Under the pieces are notes generated by a model. The model did no database searches. It was given only the letters and a program-made list of their open reading frames with translations, and was not told the origin of the DNA. A stretch of DNA of 64,000 nucleotides from assembly GCA_964580585.1 (NCBI GenBank), contig CAZOKZ010000002.1, forward strand, positions 1 through 64,000, given 5' to 3'. The position numbers and the translations under genes are program-made. This document shows, piece by piece, positions 18,854-26,831 of this stretch. Every line of letters begins with the position of its first letter. Within the stretch, counting starts at the first letter, position 1. This DNA comes from CAZOKZ01 sp964580585. GTDB lineage: Bacteria > Sumerlaeota > Sumerlaeia > SLMS01 > JAHLLQ01.

Positions 18854-20284
18854 TCAACATGCCGGGCCATGAAACTGTGGGCCATGTTCCGCATCGAGCA
18901 ATGCGTGCGTGCGATAGAGTTCCCGCCGAAAATCGCAAAATTCGTCCATGACCAGCATGTCGCCTGTGCGCAGTTGCGTGAATGCCTGGCAGCCGCCCTG
19001 GCAAAAATTCCGCCATGCGCATGCTTTGCATTCGGGGATGACGTAACGCCGTTCGAGCATTTTTTCGCGCAAACGTTTGTGGGACTCACTGAACTGGATG
19101 TCGCGAATGGGAGTCGATTTAATATTCCCGCTACGGTATTCAGGCAACAACAGGCTTGGGCATCCGTAGGTGTTACCTTGAGAATCGACGATCGTCGTTT
19201 CGCCAATCGGGCACCAGTGATAACCGTTCGGATCGGGATAGGGCACAAAACCGGGGAATTCGCCTTCGATGCGTGTGTGCGATTTGTTTGCCTGGCGCGG
19301 CCGTTCAATCAACAGATAGCGATAAACGGCGAGCAATTCCGTGGGATCGGGAACTATCTGATCCCAGTTCGTTTCCGCTGCGCGCATTTTGTTCAAAATC
19401 AGAAACCGCAATTCGTACACATTCATCGCTTCGAATCGCGCAATCAATTCCTTCACTTGCGAAAGCGCACAACGTGTCAACGTCGTCGAAGTGCGCAGCG
19501 TACGCGCTCCCCCGGCGGCGCAAAGCAACTCGATGGCGTGCATGGTTTTTTTGAATGAGCCTTTGCCACGCAGGAAATCGTGCACTTCGGGGTCCGCGCC
19601 ATCGAGACTCACCTGAATCGCCGCGCACATCGCAACCAATGCGCGCGCTTTGGCTTCGTCGATCAAGAGTCCGTTCGTGTTCAAACTCACGTAAGGCGTT
19701 TTCGATGCGGCGTATTGCATCAACTCGATGCAATCGTCACGCAACATGGCCTCGCCACCCGTAAACGCAATCAGCGCTTCTGGGTTCAACTCTAAATGCT
19801 CGTCGATCATGCGGCGCACATCGTCCGCCGTGATCGTCGGCTTCGGCATTTTACCTTCGACGACAAAACAATGTTTGCAACGCAGGTTGCATTCTTCCGT
19901 CAGATAAATCGTCAAGCGTTGCGGTTCGCGCCGGGTAGGAATTTTCTCAGTTTCAGCCAGCGGTAAATTCGCGAGAAGGTTGGCATCGTACAATTGCCGC
20001 ACAAACGCCATTGCGTCGCCAAGAACCGGCGCCACGTCGTTTAATTGATATTTTTGAAGGAGTCTGTTCGCCGCATCCGCAACACGCACCGTGCCGTCGA
20101 ACCAATCGGCCATCGCCAGGCCCGTTGCATTCGTCAACGCCCAACGCGGCTGCGTCGGATGAAGCAGAAAAATCGCATCGGGTGTACGATCCACAATCAC
20201 ATCATCGTGGACACGTGGGCAAAACGCGGCGTCCACGTCGTCGATCGTGCGATACTTGGCGTTCTCGGAAACCGAGGGGGACAT
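18854..20284 (-). CDS. PqqD-radical SAM-SPASM peptide-modifying enzyme
   Basis: The protein has about 476 residues. Residues 24-110 form a PqqD-like domain, the fold that binds leader peptides (RRE). A radical SAM domain follows with CxxxCxxC at Cys132, Cys136 and Cys139 (TEECNLRCKHCF), which holds the [4Fe-4S] cluster that cleaves SAM. The C-terminal SPASM region has many Cys (HWCPIGE, YGCPSLL, CKACAWRNFCQGGC, EFCDF) for extra clusters. This architecture is typical of RiPP-modifying enzymes that make thioether, C-C or epimerised residues. Start ATG 20284 has AAGGA nine bases upstream; TTG 20317 is possible. Its substrate is presumably the small peptide at 22838-23026. Confidence 0.88.
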   Translation of the reverse strand: MSPSVSENAKYRTIDDVDAAFCPRVHDDVIVDRTPDAIFLLHPTQPRWALTNATGLAMADWFDGTVRVADAANRLLQKYQLNDVAPVLGDAMAFVRQLYDANLLANLPLAETEKIPTRREPQRLTIYLTEECNLRCKHCFVVEGKMPKPTITADDVRRMIDEHLELNPEALIAFTGGEAMLRDDCIELMQYAASKTPYVSLNTNGLLIDEAKARALVAMCAAIQVSLDGADPEVHDFLRGKGSFKKTMHAIELLCAAGGARTLRTSTTLTRCALSQVKELIARFEAMNVYELRFLILNKMRAAETNWDQIVPDPTELLAVYRYLLIERPRQANKSHTRIEGEFPGFVPYPDPNGYHWCPIGETTIVDSQGNTYGCPSLLLPEYRSGNIKSTPIRDIQFSESHKRLREKMLERRYVIPECKACAWRNFCQGGCQAFTQLRTGDMLVMDEFCDFRRELYRTHALLDAEHGPQFHGPAC

Positions 20285-20323
20285 CGGGGGCGTCCTTACT
20301 TGGCAGAAACTTTGCAACGTTCC

Positions 20324-20448
20324 AGGATGAATCTACAAGTTGCAAGATCAAGGCGCGCGAGGCGAGAATGACCAAAGCGTAGCAGCGCTACGTTGCGGGA
20401 ATTCGAGACCGAAGCGCAACACGGAGATTGCGACTTTTAGATCATCCT
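20324..20448. repeat. 125-bp imperfect palindromic element
   Basis: The outer ends match as inverted repeats (AGGATGAATCTACAAGTTGC on the left, its near complement ending at 20448 on the right). The exact centre is a hairpin CGTAGC-AGC-GCTACG (20378-20392). It fills almost all of the gap between the nucleotidyltransferase-like and radical SAM genes. The full symmetry suggests a mobile palindromic element (MITE or REP-like) or a long mRNA hairpin inside the operon. Confidence 0.65.
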
Positions 20449-20451
20449 GCC

Positions 20452-21729
20452 CTACTTGGTTGAAACGGGCAGAAACGTCTTGCCAGCAGTAACGACGCGA
20501 TTGCTGTGCCGAAGCAATTGGCGATAGCGGCGGAACTGGCCGGTTTTCAGCAACTGCGCGACGACTTTCACCTTCATCCACTGGCGGCTGACCGTTTTCA
20601 CGGGGGGCACTTCGCCCAACGCCGGGTCGCGTTGCCCGCGCACTTCCTGGCGTCGGCGACGGCGAAGGGCTTCCAGACTCAGAATGCCGCGTGCCGTGGC
20701 GATCACGCTACGGCAAAATTGCGGAAACGGCAAAAACACGTTTGCCAACGCGATAAACCCGAACTCGGAAATTCGATCCACCATCAGTTGTTCGTACAAT
20801 TCCATGTGCATGCGGCAAGTTTGTTCGTCCGCCTCCGACCAACTGCTCGGGGGCGATTCGGGCAAGGTTTCGACAGGCATCGACCACGCGTTCAACAACC
20901 GCAACATTGCGGCAAGAGACGCGGCGACGCCTTGCTCGGAAGCGAGCGCAAGCGCCTGGTGCGCAATATCGCTTCGTGCACCGTTTTCCAACAACAGATT
21001 CACGTCGCACAAGTCTCGCCAGATACGAAGTCCACGGTGCTTCGCTGCGTGCACGGCAATCAACACCAGATGATCCGCCGCCGAAGGCAAAACCACGCGT
21101 TCGTCGTTAAACGTTGGATGCAACTCGGCGCGTTCCCAGATGCCACGTGCGCGTTCACTCTGAAACGTCAACAAATCCAGCGCACAATCATTGGCATGAA
21201 TCCAGCCTTCGTCCCGGCGCGACCAGCCAGCCGCGAAGAGTGCTTTGCGGGCAGCGGCAATGTCGCTCTCAGCCACCACCAAATCCACGTCTTCCATGTC
21301 GCGTAGCGCGGGAGACGGATATAAGGGCGCAAGCCCTGCGCCTTTGATTAACATCACACGAGAAACGCCTGCTGCGGCGAATGCGGCGAATAATTCCACC
21401 AGCACCCGTCGCCGGAGAAAATAATTCATCGCCAGACGGTCGAATTCCGCTTTTTTCAAAGCGACTGTGGATTCGGAGGTTTCAAACAGGCGTTCGGGTT
21501 TTTCACCCAACTGAATAAGGTGATGCGTGAATAGCGGTTCGAGCATATACGTCGCGCTCAACCGGGGCAGCGGTTTCCAACCCGGCGCGTCGAAAATCCG
21601 GCACAACGTTTCCGCATGGTTTTCGCCCAATCCCGGTCGCGCCAGCAATCCACAAACGTGCAAAAAACGATCGCGGTCGTTTCCGGCAAGCGCTCCGATT
21701 TCCAATCGCGATTTTACCGTGGCGCTCAT
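20452..21729 (-). CDS. Nucleotidyltransferase-like protein (NTP_transf_5 family)
   Basis: The protein has 425 residues. The core near 125-155 reads LIKGAGLAPLYPSPALRDME followed by DVDLVV, the pattern of the uncharacterised nucleotidyltransferase family PF14907: a Lys-Gly turn, then Asp residues in place of the classic GS-DxD site. This family is often encoded beside HPr-kinase-like and PqqD proteins in peptide-modification loci. The reaction is unproven and could be nucleotide transfer to a peptide or sugar. Its ATG overlaps the stop of the kinase-like gene as ATGA, so the two are coupled. It is followed by the 125-bp palindrome. Confidence 0.78.
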   Translation of the reverse strand: MSATVKSRLEIGALAGNDRDRFLHVCGLLARPGLGENHAETLCRIFDAPGWKPLPRLSATYMLEPLFTHHLIQLGEKPERLFETSESTVALKKAEFDRLAMNYFLRRRVLVELFAAFAAAGVSRVMLIKGAGLAPLYPSPALRDMEDVDLVVAESDIAAARKALFAAGWSRRDEGWIHANDCALDLLTFQSERARGIWERAELHPTFNDERVVLPSAADHLVLIAVHAAKHRGLRIWRDLCDVNLLLENGARSDIAHQALALASEQGVAASLAAMLRLLNAWSMPVETLPESPPSSWSEADEQTCRMHMELYEQLMVDRISEFGFIALANVFLPFPQFCRSVIATARGILSLEALRRRRRQEVRGQRDPALGEVPPVKTVSRQWMKVKVVAQLLKTGQFRRYRQLLRHSNRVVTAGKTFLPVSTK

Positions 21730-22838
21730 GTTAAGACGATGGCGTCAAGCAGCGCCTTGGCCGATTGCTCGGGTGTACCGCCAGGAACGAAGCGGATGAA
21801 AGTTGTGCTTTGGAAGGCGCGTGAGGCATCCATGAAAAGCCGCCCCGCGGGTTGCGAGGCGAACTCCATCGTTGGACGCACCATGAGGCGCAGCGAGCGT
21901 TGGATGCCGGTGGAGAGCACCAACGGTTCAAGATGCGGTTCTCCTGGACGAGGTGGCGCCGCCGGGGCTTCGGCTTGTGCCAATGTTTCCGTCTGTAAAA
22001 TCATCCCGCCGCCGAATTCCAGGATACGCGCCTGAACCAGCCGCTCTTCCGATTCAAGCCGACGCGCATAGACCAGGCGATCCAGCCCCATCGAGGCCGA
22101 ACATGCCACCAACGGCAAACCTGCCTGGCGTAACCGATCAAGGGATTCCTCTCCCGCTGAAGTGACCCAGGTGACTTCGCCTTTCGGAGCATTCGGAGGC
22201 GGCGTAAAATCCGAGCTGTCGAGCGACCGGCTGAGCAACGCCACCGTTGCGCCTTCGAGAGAAGCGGGTCCACGGACTTCTCCGGGATGCGGGCGCCAAC
22301 GCTTGATTTCATCGCTGGAAAAGATTTCGCCAAGATAGACATCGTGCGGCAGATGATTGCCGGTGCGGACGGAAAACGCGCGGGGAAAAGGATACAGCGT
22401 CTGTTGATCGAAATCGATCAGCAAAACGTCTTCGGCAAACGCCGTCCAGTCGCTTCCATATTCGAGCGTCTTCAGCGTAAGCGTCGTTTTTCCTGCACCG
22501 CTGTCGCCCATCAGGAGCAACAACCGCCCACTGGGTTGATGCAGCAGGGCATTCCCGTGGAAAATCAAACTATTCGGAATAAAGTTCGTGAGCAATCGCG
22601 CGATCAGACTGGTTGTGGCCGATACGCGAAATTTACTATTTTGCACCTTAACGGTTTGAGCGGGCTGGTCACCAGCCCGCCATGTGCAAACGCGTTCGCT
22701 CCAACACAATGTGCAGGATAGGTTTGGGTTGTTTGGTTTGTCGAATTTTCCGTACAGGAACTCGAACGTGCGCAGCAGCTCGGAATCCCCTTCAAGCAGG
22801 AAGGCAATACCACCGACCTGAAATGCGAACTGGCTCAT
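21726..22838 (-). CDS. HPr-kinase-like protein (HprK-related)
   Basis: About 370 residues. A P-loop GDSGAGKT at 111-118 follows a hydrophobic strand (RLLLLM), with SLIFHGNALLH before it, as in HPr kinase/phosphorylases and the HprK-related kinases of RiPP loci. It lacks any HPr gene nearby, so a role in sugar control is unlikely. In lasso peptide loci similar kinases phosphorylate Ser of the peptide, which makes the Ser-rich tail of the adjacent peptide a possible target (inference). The start ATG shares a base with the peptide's stop (TGATG). Confidence 0.75.
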   Translation of the reverse strand: MSQFAFQVGGIAFLLEGDSELLRTFEFLYGKFDKPNNPNLSCTLCWSERVCTWRAGDQPAQTVKVQNSKFRVSATTSLIARLLTNFIPNSLIFHGNALLHQPSGRLLLLMGDSGAGKTTLTLKTLEYGSDWTAFAEDVLLIDFDQQTLYPFPRAFSVRTGNHLPHDVYLGEIFSSDEIKRWRPHPGEVRGPASLEGATVALLSRSLDSSDFTPPPNAPKGEVTWVTSAGEESLDRLRQAGLPLVACSASMGLDRLVYARRLESEERLVQARILEFGGGMILQTETLAQAEAPAAPPRPGEPHLEPLVLSTGIQRSLRLMVRPTMEFASQPAGRLFMDASRAFQSTTFIRFVPGGTPEQSAKALLDAIVLT

Positions 22839-23026
22839 CAATACGTTACGGCACGCTCTTCGTCGGATTCGGAACTTTCGTCAATTCGACCACCGCCGAA
22901 GTTGCTGTTGCAAGCATTCACATCGATGGTCATGCCTTTCAGATGCTCGGCGGAATGCGAGATGATACGTGGGGCTTCATATTCGCCAGGAGCAATCTGT
23001 AGCTCGTTGATTTCGTTATGCTTCAT
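22838..23026 (-). CDS. Candidate RiPP precursor peptide
   Basis: The 62-residue peptide is unlike its neighbours. The N-terminal half (MKHNEINELQIAPGEYEAPR) is polar and holds YEAPRI, matching the YxxP-x-(I/L) leader motif that PqqD-type domains bind in lasso peptide loci. The centre has one Cys in ACNSNFGGG. The end (DESSESDEERAVTY) is very acidic with three Ser. The start is fixed by a strong AGAAGGAG (23035-23042) eight bases before ATG. It lies 28 bases after the S26-PqqD gene, and its stop overlaps the kinase start. The precursor role is inferred from these features and from context. Confidence 0.72.
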   Translation of the reverse strand: MKHNEINELQIAPGEYEAPRIISHSAEHLKGMTIDVNACNSNFGGGRIDESSESDEERAVTY

Positions 23027-23054
23027 TGTGTCTTCTCCTTCTGAGTCGACCAGA

Positions 23055-23762
23055 TTACGATATTTCATCTAACAGGCAGGTATCTTTCAACAATTTCAAT
23101 GTCTCAGCGATATCCTTCTCGAGGACGTCGCGTGATATTCCAGGGTACAGACAAGAGAGTTCATTCAAAATCCGGTGCTTGTCAAGCCCTGCCCTGCATT
23201 TTTCCCAAATTTGTTGGGCTGTTTTATTCAATAAATGCACATCGCCGGTCCGATTATCGTAAATTGCCCACTCATTGCCCAGTTGTTGGACTTCCCAACG
23301 CTGTTTTTCCGCCGCCATGGCTGAAACCGGTATTAATGTCTCGGGCAGGGGCATTCGAGATCCTTCGAGCCATGTCCGCGACCGCACGGCGTATTGAAGC
23401 GCGCGGCTGGCAAAACGCGGCAGATTGCGCTGACCCCAGGCGATTGTTTTTCCGATCCCTTGATTTGGCACAAGCCATTGATTTTTGACGACTTGGAGAC
23501 CAACGACTCGTCCGAAAACCTGGCTGGAAGACCAAGGAACGTCCTCGGAAAGTGAATTGTCCCCACGGGTTATGACTCGTCCGTCATCCAAAAGGCGCAA
23601 GCATCGGTGCAAAACCAGGACGCCATCCTTATCGCGCATCGCCAATACGTCACCCGGTTCGGGCCGAAACGCCGTATCCGCCAGTTCCAGGCTCACCACC
23701 TGGCCCTCGACAAGACAGGGCATCATGCTGCCGCTGGCGATTTTCAGAAGCATCACTGCCAT
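23055..23762 (-). CDS. S26 signal-peptidase-like domain fused to PqqD-like domain
   Basis: About 235 residues. The N-terminal part matches S26 peptidases of the SipW/eukaryotic type. Ser12 lies in SGSMMP, His52 in VLHRCLR stands where bacterial type I enzymes have Lys, and RGDN follows at 66-69. There is no clear membrane anchor, which is unusual for this family. The C-terminal part (about 155-235: WEVQQLGNEWAIYDNRTG, then HLLNKTAQQIWE) is a PqqD-like peptide-binding domain. The fusion suggests leader-guided cleavage of the peptide encoded next (inference). The start may be ATG 23762 or 23753; both lie in the end of the C25 gene. Confidence 0.78.
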   Translation of the reverse strand: MAVMLLKIASGSMMPCLVEGQVVSLELADTAFRPEPGDVLAMRDKDGVLVLHRCLRLLDDGRVITRGDNSLSEDVPWSSSQVFGRVVGLQVVKNQWLVPNQGIGKTIAWGQRNLPRFASRALQYAVRSRTWLEGSRMPLPETLIPVSAMAAEKQRWEVQQLGNEWAIYDNRTGDVHLLNKTAQQIWEKCRAGLDKHRILNELSCLYPGISRDVLEKDIAETLKLLKDTCLLDEIS

Positions 23763-26689
23763 ATTTCCCAATCGCTCGCTTCGGTGGCAATCGGAGCATC
23801 GATCGCCAGATCCGTGGCTGGATCGCCAAAAAGGATGTATTCGTGCAATGTTTTTTCCAGACCGGGAACATTCAGCGCGAACCAGGTCTGCGCCTGCAAG
23901 AAGAGTTCACCCGCCGACCGGGGACGAGTGCCATCGGGTTCGGCAAATCCCTGCATCACACCGCGCGTGAACAAGCTTTGCTCGAAATAATAATCCACGC
24001 CGCATGGCGCAATATTCGCCACAGCTCCGCCTGTTTCCGACCCAAAGAGCCACGCCTCGGCAAGACTGGGGATCGTGGAGCCAGGATAGTTGTACATTCC
24101 GTTGAAACAGGTAAAGGTCGCTACCAACGGCCAACGATTTTCCGTGTCGAGCTCCGGGACTTTGTTGGATTTCATCATCCGGCTGTTTTCCCACTGGTTG
24201 GTAAATCCATGCCCCATGTATTGCAGGTATGCCGCGCCGCCGGGACCGTCCTGAAGCGCAGCTTGCATGGCTTCAAATTCGGGCGTTCCATTCGTGCTCT
24301 CGTCTTTGTCGATTCGCACGTTTGGATTTCCACTCGCCGACCAATAACCAATCCATTGATCCTGATCGTCGATAAATTGCATCGGGTCCTCGGGAAGACG
24401 ATCGCGTCCAGCCACAAAAACGCCGGTGCGCGTTTCATTTCGCAAAGTGGGAGCCAACGCATCATGATTGATAATACGCGCCACCGCCCAATCGATGTTT
24501 TCGGTTGTTTGTGCGGGGATACGTCCCAATTTTACGTCGGGTAAATTGTCTTCTCCGAGCAAGTTCGTATAATAATAATCATGCCCATTTTCTAAATACC
24601 CCGGATCGGTCTGCACACTTTGTTCGATGAAGCAGGGAACCTGGGGCGCAGCTTGCAATCCCAGGTAATCGCGAATATCCAGCGAGGCGAAACCAACCAG
24701 CAACACGTCTGGGAACGGCGCCCGCCACGGCGAGGAAGTCGTCAGCAAATCGCGCAACGCCGATTGAATGGCGTAGGGCGATTGTTGTCCGCCATTATAA
24801 GCATTGTAAGCCGCTTGCGGTTCAAGTTCATAAACGCCAGGACCGCGGAGCGCAATCAATGGCGCCAACGAAGCGGCGAACTCGGGAGGGCGAACATAAA
24901 TAGCCTGCAATTGATAGGGTAATGCAGGGATTTCCGGCAGTGTTTCCGCCCATACGATTTCGTTTGGTGTCGTGATGGAATCGAAACGCTGGACGTAATA
25001 TACTTCGGCATCCGGGGCTACTTCAAACTCGAGCGCCACCGTTCCTGAAACATCCGTAAACGTCGGCGCATTCAAAAGACGAATCGGGTTTTCTGGATCG
25101 GTAATATTCAGCAATGCAACATCGGTGGACACCGTCCCCGGCGCAAATCCACCAATGGTGACGCGACGCGGTTCGGGATCGGACGATTCGGGTAACTCCA
25201 AACGCAATCGTTCGCCGTTTTCCGCTCGAGGATAGCCTTCCCATTCGAGAGTAATCAAATCGAGTAATTGTTGATCGGAAAATCCACCCTGCACTACGGG
25301 GCTCGTCGTCGGAATTGTATGCTTGAATTCAATAGTCGTTCCCGGCAATGGATTCGGATAACCCGTCAGCGCCACGAAGGTATCTTCCACCACTTGGCCT
25401 TCCCATGTATGCTGCGGTGCAGCAACTCCTCCCAATGTCAAATCAGTGTAATGATCGGGATCGAAGCTAACGGTGCTGTTATTGGCAATCAAACGCGTTT
25501 TCAAATGAATGGTATCGGTTGTCAGATAATCGTAAAATGGCAATTGATAGGTGTACGATGAAGAATAACTACCGCTGCTGGGTGCGCCCGCGCGGTGAAA
25601 GAAAAAATGCGTTTGGTTGCTGATCGTTGTGATCTGATGATAGTATTGATTCCAGTCGAACGTGCGTGAGCGATGGAGTTGTTCAACCTCCGTCCCCTCA
25701 GATGACAACGTCAGAAACGCTTCGCGCGATTGCATTGTCGGCGTGGTCGGCCCATCTGTATCGACAAACACGGAATCGTTTTGATCGTACGCCGTTACAC
25801 GATAAGGCGCATAAAACCAAACGGTATCGCCATCAATTCCTCCGGGAGGTAATAACGCCCCGTGATGATTGATTCCCAATTGTGCGAACTCCGTCCCCGA
25901 TGAACCGATTTGCGTCATATCGAGCGCCATCAATTCATCTCCGTCCCCATACGTGACACGATAATCACCCGCAGGCGATTGTAACGTTTTTTGCGCGGTC
26001 GATTTACTTTCGGAAAGCTCGAAATCCAACGTGTCGATTTCGTTTCCGTTCACGCAAAGAGCACGAACAAAACGTTCGGCTTCGGGCATGTCTGACAACG
26101 GCATCACAGGATTTATTTTCGTATTCTGACGCGGGCCATTGACTTCAATGCGAATACGCGAAGCACGGCGATTTTTTCCGCCAATATCGCGCGCACGCGA
26201 AGGATCGACTTCGATACGCACGCCCCGTATCATCCCCATTTGAAATGGCGAGATAAAAACCGTCGAACCGCCATAAGCGCCTTTCGCTGGAGTGTTATCT
26301 TCAAAGTCCAGAACTTCAGCTTCGACCCACCACTCTTTGGAATTGAATGCGCCGCGCCCCGGCGTCGCGAGCAAACAAGCTTGCCGCCCCAGGTCGGGAA
26401 TCGAACCCGTCATCGATAACGGAATCTCGCCGTCTTCGTCATTCGGATCGGGTAGATATTTAACCTCGTGGCGAATTTCGTCATTCGGACTGGAAACGCG
26501 TGACGTAAACACCAAAACGGCGTGAAACGCCTCATTCCCGTCGCCACTGTTTTTCGATTGGGAACGTTGGAGACTGAACCCGGCAAATGCCTGTTGAAAA
26601 CAAAACGTAAAAATGGCGATCAACATCCAGCAAATGGCTCGCGAACAACTTGTTTGATGTGGAGTGCAACGAAGTCCTGACAAAGACAT
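23753..26689 (-). CDS. Secreted gingipain-type (C25) cysteine peptidase
   Basis: About 978 residues. A signal peptide lies near 10-38 (hydrophobic ICWMLIAIFTFCFQQAFAGF). A long N-terminal beta-rich region follows. The C25 catalytic part holds LGRIPA..., the catalytic His in QYMGHGFTNQW (about 827) and the catalytic Cys in VATFTCFNGMYN (about 861). The start is set at ATG 26689 because AAGGAAAG lies eight bases upstream and the signal peptide follows. Upstream in-frame codons lack both. It is the first gene of the RiPP-like operon, overlapping the next gene. Secretion to the cell surface or periplasm is expected. Whether it processes the peptide is unknown. Confidence 0.85.
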   Translation of the reverse strand: MSLSGLRCTPHQTSCSRAICWMLIAIFTFCFQQAFAGFSLQRSQSKNSGDGNEAFHAVLVFTSRVSSPNDEIRHEVKYLPDPNDEDGEIPLSMTGSIPDLGRQACLLATPGRGAFNSKEWWVEAEVLDFEDNTPAKGAYGGSTVFISPFQMGMIRGVRIEVDPSRARDIGGKNRRASRIRIEVNGPRQNTKINPVMPLSDMPEAERFVRALCVNGNEIDTLDFELSESKSTAQKTLQSPAGDYRVTYGDGDELMALDMTQIGSSGTEFAQLGINHHGALLPPGGIDGDTVWFYAPYRVTAYDQNDSVFVDTDGPTTPTMQSREAFLTLSSEGTEVEQLHRSRTFDWNQYYHQITTISNQTHFFFHRAGAPSSGSYSSSYTYQLPFYDYLTTDTIHLKTRLIANNSTVSFDPDHYTDLTLGGVAAPQHTWEGQVVEDTFVALTGYPNPLPGTTIEFKHTIPTTSPVVQGGFSDQQLLDLITLEWEGYPRAENGERLRLELPESSDPEPRRVTIGGFAPGTVSTDVALLNITDPENPIRLLNAPTFTDVSGTVALEFEVAPDAEVYYVQRFDSITTPNEIVWAETLPEIPALPYQLQAIYVRPPEFAASLAPLIALRGPGVYELEPQAAYNAYNGGQQSPYAIQSALRDLLTTSSPWRAPFPDVLLVGFASLDIRDYLGLQAAPQVPCFIEQSVQTDPGYLENGHDYYYTNLLGEDNLPDVKLGRIPAQTTENIDWAVARIINHDALAPTLRNETRTGVFVAGRDRLPEDPMQFIDDQDQWIGYWSASGNPNVRIDKDESTNGTPEFEAMQAALQDGPGGAAYLQYMGHGFTNQWENSRMMKSNKVPELDTENRWPLVATFTCFNGMYNYPGSTIPSLAEAWLFGSETGGAVANIAPCGVDYYFEQSLFTRGVMQGFAEPDGTRPRSAGELFLQAQTWFALNVPGLEKTLHEYILFGDPATDLAIDAPIATEASDWEIWQ
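25688..25948 (-). repeat. Three copies of the 10-mer GGGGACGGAG within 260 bases
   Basis: Exact copies at 25688-25697, 25889-25898 and 25939-25948, all in the same orientation, inside the C25 peptidase gene and in two different reading frames. Confidence 0.65.
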
Positions 26690-26725
26690 GTATTCACTTT
26701 CCTTACCCACCCAACCGGTGACACT

Positions 26726-26731
26726 ATTATA
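26726..26731 (-). promoter_or_regulatory. Possible -10 box (TATAAT) of the RiPP-like operon
   Basis: A perfect TATAAT lies 36 bases upstream of the C25 start. The -35 region at 17-base spacing (TGCTCG) is a poor match, so either the promoter is regulated or the box is fortuitous. Confidence 0.45.
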
Positions 26732-26831
26732 GATTCTGTAACAGTTTTCGAGCATAAGGGTCGGTCGTTTTCGGATTTTTGGCAAGGGAAAGCGCAAATT
26801 GTCAGGTTTCTGAACGATCACCAACCTTGAA

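Noticed and set aside
18854..23026. The operon as a lasso peptide cluster
   Set aside because: No asparagine-synthetase-like cyclase or transglutaminase-like protease is present, and the peptide has no obvious lasso core.
26395..26412. GGAATCGAACCCG resembling a tRNA T arm
   Set aside because: It lies inside the C25 peptidase gene and no cloverleaf can be built around it.
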